Shown: piece by piece, positions 62,782-64,000 of the stretch | Layout of the letters: every line of letters starts with the position of its first letter | Numbering within the stretch: the stretch's first letter is position 1 | NCBI GenBank assembly: GCA_964634685.1 | Contig: CAZWLD010000005.1 | Coordinates: 1-64,000 of the forward strand | From: CAZWLD01 sp964634685 | GTDB taxonomy: Bacteria; Bacillota_I; Bacilli_A; Acholeplasmatales; JAEDCM01 | Reading direction: 5' to 3' | Length of the DNA: 64,000 nucleotides | Notes under the pieces: generated by a model | The model's input: only the letters and a program-made list of their open reading frames with translations | What the model was told of the DNA's origin: nothing | Database searches by the model: none | Program-made: the position numbers and the translations under genes

Positions 62782-62898
62782 ATAACATCACCTAAATGAA
62801 GTATAGCATTTTTAGACTTTATTTTCAAGAAAAAACGCTTATATATATCTTAATATAAAATAAATGATATTTCGTCTTTCTCATTAAGAAAAAACATT

Positions 62899-62923
62899 AT
62901 TAGGTTTTATAATAAAATCTAAT
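62899..62923. promoter_or_regulatory. 25-bp near-palindrome, possible DtxR-family operator
   Basis: ATTAGGTTTTAT-A-ATAAAATCTAAT, one mismatch in 12-bp arms, 10 bp upstream of the regulator's -35 box. The TTAGGT half-site is reminiscent of DtxR boxes. Autoregulation is inferred. Confidence 0.35.
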
Positions 62924-62931
62924 GCATAATT

Positions 62932-62960
62932 TTCGCATTTTTTCCAAAATATGATATAAT
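62932..62960 (+). promoter_or_regulatory. Sigma-A-type promoter for the DtxR-family regulator
   Basis: TTCGCA (62932-62937), 17-bp spacer, TATAAT (62955-62960), about 20 bp before the ATG. Confidence 0.6.
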
Positions 62961-62979
62961 TGAGATAGGATGTGGTGAA

Positions 62980-63342
62980 ATGAATATTTTTGAATCCAGT
63001 GAGGATTATTTAGAACGAATCCTTATGCTCAAGGAAAAAAAGGGAATGGTGAGAGCCATCGATATAGCTAATGATATGAATTATACCAAGGCTAGTGTTA
63101 GTATTGCCCTAAAAAAGCTTAAAGAATCGGAATTCATTGAAATCAATAAAGGCTCAATTACCTTAACGGAAAAAGGTTATACTATCGCTTCTTCCATTCT
63201 TGAGCGGCATAATCTTTTGACAAAGGCGTTAGTTATGCTTGGTGTTCCCTTTGACATTGCAAGTAAGGATGCCTGCAAGATTGAACATGATTTATCTAAG
63301 GAATCCTATGATGCGATTAAAAAGCATCTTGAAAATCAATAA
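62980..63342 (+). CDS. DtxR/MntR-family metal-dependent repressor
   Basis: 120 aa. N-terminal winged helix: EDYLERILMLKEKKGMVRAIDIANDMNYTKASVSIALKKL, then the metal-binding/dimerisation part (LTEKGYTIASSILERHNLLTKAL, KDACKIEHDLSKESYDAIKKHLE). The C-E-H residues in CKIEH correspond to metal ligands in MntR/DtxR. Lacks the SH3-like third domain, as MntR does. Likely Mn(II) or Fe(II) regulator. Confidence 0.9.
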   Translation: MNIFESSEDYLERILMLKEKKGMVRAIDIANDMNYTKASVSIALKKLKESEFIEINKGSITLTEKGYTIASSILERHNLLTKALVMLGVPFDIASKDACKIEHDLSKESYDAIKKHLENQ

Positions 63343-63360
63343 TTTTTTTCGCAATAAAGG

Positions 63361-63400
63361 TATAAAAAAATTCTGATTTTTTTAATCAGGATTTTTTTAT
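63361..63400. terminator. Bidirectional terminator
   Basis: TTCTGAT/ATCAGGA hairpin flanked by A7 and T7 between convergent genes. Confidence 0.7.
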
Positions 63401-64000
63401 TCCATTAAGCCAATATTTTTTTATTACAATGATGACAATGATTATTATTGATAAAACTAAAGATGAAGATAAAAAGCCATAATAATCGAGTAAAACATCA
63501 TCAAAAATACCTGTTCTTCCCGGCACAAAATATTGAATAAACTCGGTCATTCCCGCAATAATAAAGCCTAAAGCCATACTAATTGGGATTGAAAGATAGA
63601 TTTTTCGCTTTTTAAAGATATAGAACCAAGCGAAGGTTGAGAAAAAGCCTAAAACTAAGAAGGCTCCAAAATGGCCAATTGATTTTCGAACTTTAAAAAA
63701 GAAATCATTATTCTTCTCAATAAAATTTTGACGAAGAACTTTTATTTTAATATCAAATTCATGGTGTTCAAAGCCATCATCCATCGTACAATGAATTGTT
63801 GCTGGGCCGGCCTTTTTCGGAGTAATGACTCCATCGTCACCAACTTCAGCAATCTTATCGTCACTAATTGAATATGATACATTACGATAGGTTGTATTTT
63901 TGGAAAAATTAAAGGAGATAATGGCACTATGTCCATTAATGATTTGGAAGACATCATTTTCCTTGGTAATACCTTGGCTCTTTATGGTATAAGCTTCATC
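63386..64000 (-). CDS. Bacterial Ig-like domain plus VanZ-like membrane domain (partial, 5' end beyond window)
   Basis: About 204 codons; the frame stays open to the window edge, so the true start is outside. Residues 1-85 of the visible part form a bacterial Ig-like (BIG2) domain: NTTYRNVSYSISDDKIAEVGDDGVITPKKAGPATIHC. Then IKVLRQNFIEKNNDFFFKVRKSIGHFGAFLVLGFFSTFAW and three more membrane helices with ISMALGFIIAGMTEFIQYFVPGRTG, the VanZ pattern (H-F-x-x-F, E-x-x-Q, GRxG). VanZ-type proteins affect lipid/wall properties; fusion to an extracellular Ig-like domain is notable. Confidence 0.8.
   Translation of the reverse strand, partial: DEAYTIKSQGITKENDVFQIINGHSAIISFNFSKNTTYRNVSYSISDDKIAEVGDDGVITPKKAGPATIHCTMDDGFEHHEFDIKIKVLRQNFIEKNNDFFFKVRKSIGHFGAFLVLGFFSTFAWFYIFKKRKIYLSIPISMALGFIIAGMTEFIQYFVPGRTGIFDDVLLDYYGFLSSSLVLSIIIIVIIVIKKYWLNGIKKS

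Noticed and set aside
63742..63957. Open frame of 71 codons near the right edge
   Set aside because: Out-of-frame shadow of the Ig-like/VanZ gene, which stays open through the region.
1..64000. TGA read as tryptophan (Mollicute code)
   Set aside because: TGA ends several genes with normal family length (for example spoVAC, rel, the SPFH gene) and TGG is used for Trp.

Overview
The window is chromosomal DNA from an AT-rich (roughly one third G+C), endospore-forming Gram-positive bacterium, most likely a member of the Bacilli (Bacillota), perhaps near Erysipelotrichales or other gut-associated low-GC lineages; I cannot place it more finely from sequence alone. Evidence: spoIIAA-spoIIAB-sigF, spoVAC-spoVAD-spoVAE, a dipicolinate synthase A subunit, SpoVB and DacF, plus a diaminopimelate pathway, class A PBP and RecU. 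TGA is used as a stop, so the code is standard. Many genes start with TTG or GTG behind a GGTGAT-type Shine-Dalgarno, and at least two may start with ATT.

Two multigene loci stand out. (1) Positions 447-3935: a tight four-gene operon encoding an SPFH/double-zinc-ribbon protein, two ESCRT-III (Snf7/CHMP)-like proteins, and a Vps4-type AAA ATPase with an N-terminal MIT-like domain. The smaller ESCRT-III protein even ends in a MIM1-like helix, so this looks like a complete bacterial ESCRT-III/Vps4 membrane-remodelling machine. (2) Positions 19039-29339: a seven-gene operon with a 22-bp palindrome over its promoter, encoding a zinc-ribbon/TIR/helical-repeat protein, three paralogous coiled-coil proteins with C-terminal membrane hairpins, a 59-aa peptide, a 164-aa protein and a Ycf46-type AAA ATPase. 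I do not recognise this as a named system; it resembles a membrane-anchored signalling or defence complex.

The rest is mostly housekeeping. 1-446: decayed IS66-family remnant. 4057-7226: apt-rel-dtd stringent-response operon. 7348-9845: SpoVB flippase, YetF-like and TIGR04086-like membrane proteins. 9905-14486: DUF4143 ATPase and nadABC. 14972-18625: rarA, small membrane proteins and an FtsK/SpoIIIE-like protein with degenerate Walker motifs. 18702-18870: a probable small RNA with C-rich loops. 29493-33400: an active-site-degenerate RNase J, dapA, an aspartokinase-like pseudoenzyme and dpaA. 33543-36054: recU-pbp1A. 36081-37257: TPP riboswitch-thiT. 37325-39122: spoVA genes. 39312-42245: Fic protein and ABC-F ATPase. 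42296-43633: spoIIA operon. 43803-45897: SPFH/NfeD membrane-microdomain operon. 45970-47848: NatAB-like exporter. 48126-48273: 33-bp tandem repeats. 48274-50735: dapF-dapH-dacF. 50810-55126: SDR, pyrimidine phosphorylase, XPD-like helicase. 55156-57765: thyA-dfrA-plsC and ssb. 57916-60495: M16 peptidase pair. 60552-62781: deoC-deoD with an unknown protein. 62980-64000: DtxR/MntR regulator and the 3' part of an Ig-like/VanZ protein cut by the window edge.

Functionally the window mixes spore development (forespore sigma control, dipicolinate synthesis and uptake, spore wall precursor export), cell-wall precursor synthesis and nucleotide/NAD metabolism with two unusual membrane-associated AAA ATPase systems.
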